A DNA stretch of 64,000 nucleotides from contig NZ_AP018222.1 in NCBI RefSeq assembly GCF_002368035.1, positions 2,320,471 to 2,384,470 on the forward strand. Reading direction: 5' to 3'. This document shows, in pieces, positions 63,373 through 64,000 of this stretch. Made by a program: the position numbers and the translations under genes. Position 1 is the stretch's first letter. Each line of letters opens with the position of its first letter. The notes under the pieces are model-generated. The model saw only the letters and a program-made list of their open reading frames with translations. It did no database searches and was not told the DNA's origin. Source of the DNA: Nostoc linckia NIES-25 (GTDB taxonomy: Bacteria; Cyanobacteriota; Cyanobacteriia; Cyanobacteriales; Nostocaceae).

Positions 63373-64000
63373 ATGGAACCACCTAAAGAATCATCGAATT
63401 TTCGACAGAAGGCATTAAAAGGTGTATTTTGGTCTGCAATTCAGAATTGGGGACGCCAAGCGATCGCGTTTATTGTTTTTGCGCTACTTGCCCGTCTGCT
63501 TGGGCCTGGTACCTTTGGTTTAGTTGCTTCAGCTAGTATATTCCTGGCATTTGTAACTATTTTTCTCGACCAAGGATTTTCTGTAGCGATAATTCAACGT
63601 AAGGAACTGGAACCAGAACATCTCGATACAGCCTTTTGGACTAACTTTGGCATCGGGTTGGTGATGACAGCTTTGAGTATTGCTGCTGCTGGATTATTTG
63701 CCGATTTCTTCTTGTCTGACCCGGAGTTCAGGCCGCAGTTAGCGTCAATCATTCGTTGGTTATCTCTGAGTTTTGTAATTATTTCCCTGAGTAGCACTCA
63801 AGAAGCAATTTTTCAACGCAACCTGGATTTCAAACCCTTAGCGATACGCGAACTGATAGCGGTATGCATCGGTGGCGTGGTTGGCGTGGCAATGGCTTTC
63901 ATGGGCTTTGGTGTTTGGAGTCTAGTTAGTCAACAGTTAGTAAATAGTTTAGTTAAGGTTTTAGTTCTCTGGTCGGCTAGTAATTGGCGACCAAGATTTA
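63373..64000 (+). CDS. Polysaccharide/oligosaccharide flippase, 5' part
   Basis: Truncated by the window; 209 codons visible from ATG at 63373. N-terminal motif FRQKALKGVFWSAIQNWGRQ with several TM helices (FIVFALLARLLGPGTFGLVA, AFVTIFLDQGFSVAIIQR) matches the Wzx/WzxC-type MATE-superfamily lipopolysaccharide or exopolysaccharide translocases. Transports lipid-linked glycans across the inner membrane (family knowledge). Neighbouring sugar genes would lie beyond the window. Confidence 0.88.
   Translation, partial: MEPPKESSNFRQKALKGVFWSAIQNWGRQAIAFIVFALLARLLGPGTFGLVASASIFLAFVTIFLDQGFSVAIIQRKELEPEHLDTAFWTNFGIGLVMTALSIAAAGLFADFFLSDPEFRPQLASIIRWLSLSFVIISLSSTQEAIFQRNLDFKPLAIRELIAVCIGGVVGVAMAFMGFGVWSLVSQQLVNSLVKVLVLWSASNWRPRF

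Overview
The window reads as chromosome from a filamentous, probably heterocyst-forming (Nostocales) cyanobacterium. HIP1 octamers (GCGATCGC) are scattered throughout, heptanucleotide STRR runs (CCCCAGT type) and palindromic intergenic repeats are abundant, and the gene content (ebo cluster, CrtW ketolase, CofG, PEP-CTERM and RTX secreted proteins, Dps, SemiSWEET) fits. No rRNA, CRISPR array, prophage or intact transposase was seen; one tRNA-Met(CAT) is present.

Layout. 1-7.5 kb (minus strand): two paralogous surface/secreted glycine-rich beta-helix proteins (the first cut by the window edge), a sulfotransferase, a CAP-domain secreted protein, a small exported protein and a small unknown. Three of these genes are preceded by copies of the same hairpin leader. 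7.9-13.9 kb (plus): a NarL-type sensor kinase and response regulator followed by a membrane-fusion protein and a MacB-like permease, with no ATPase gene. 14-17.4 kb (minus): pirin, Dps and aldo/keto reductase, all stress or redox type. 18-25.4 kb: the ebo cluster, eboA-B-C-E-F on plus and eboD divergent on minus. In Nostoc punctiforme the cluster is known to deliver a scytonemin precursor to the periplasm. 26-27.5 kb: catalase. 28-33 kb (minus): a caspase/NB-ARC/TPR protein broken into two overlapping frames, a serine-hydrolase-like protein and a small unknown, possibly a conflict or cell-death module. 33.3-40.5 kb (plus): aroC, a protein with an unrecognised ~63-residue repeat plus TPR, an Rpn-like nuclease, SemiSWEET, a B12-type radical SAM protein, a CPXCG protein and an SRPBCC protein. 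41.6-43.5 kb: crtW and cofG. 43.5-47.9 kb (minus): DUF2288, AI-2E family permease, acyltransferase and two peroxiredoxins. 48-54 kb: glycogen debranching enzyme, tRNA-Met, two paralogous exported proteins (one PEP-CTERM) and an orphan modA. 55-60.3 kb (plus): two RTX proteins with duplicated promoters and terminators. 60.5-64 kb: ilvD and a truncated polysaccharide flippase.

The most notable non-gene content is the repeat landscape. There is a ~195-bp MITE-like element present twice, each time inside the centre of a palindromic repeat with an 8-bp near-identical duplication. Other terminal-inverted-repeat elements occur at 15.3, 17.7 and 31.0 kb. Three arrays have an exact 21-bp period. G/C-skewed repeat elements have inserted in frame into two coding genes (debranching enzyme, Rpn-like nuclease).

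Limits: all family calls come from reading motifs, without database searches. Start codons were adjusted by eye where an upstream TTG or a repeat had been included.
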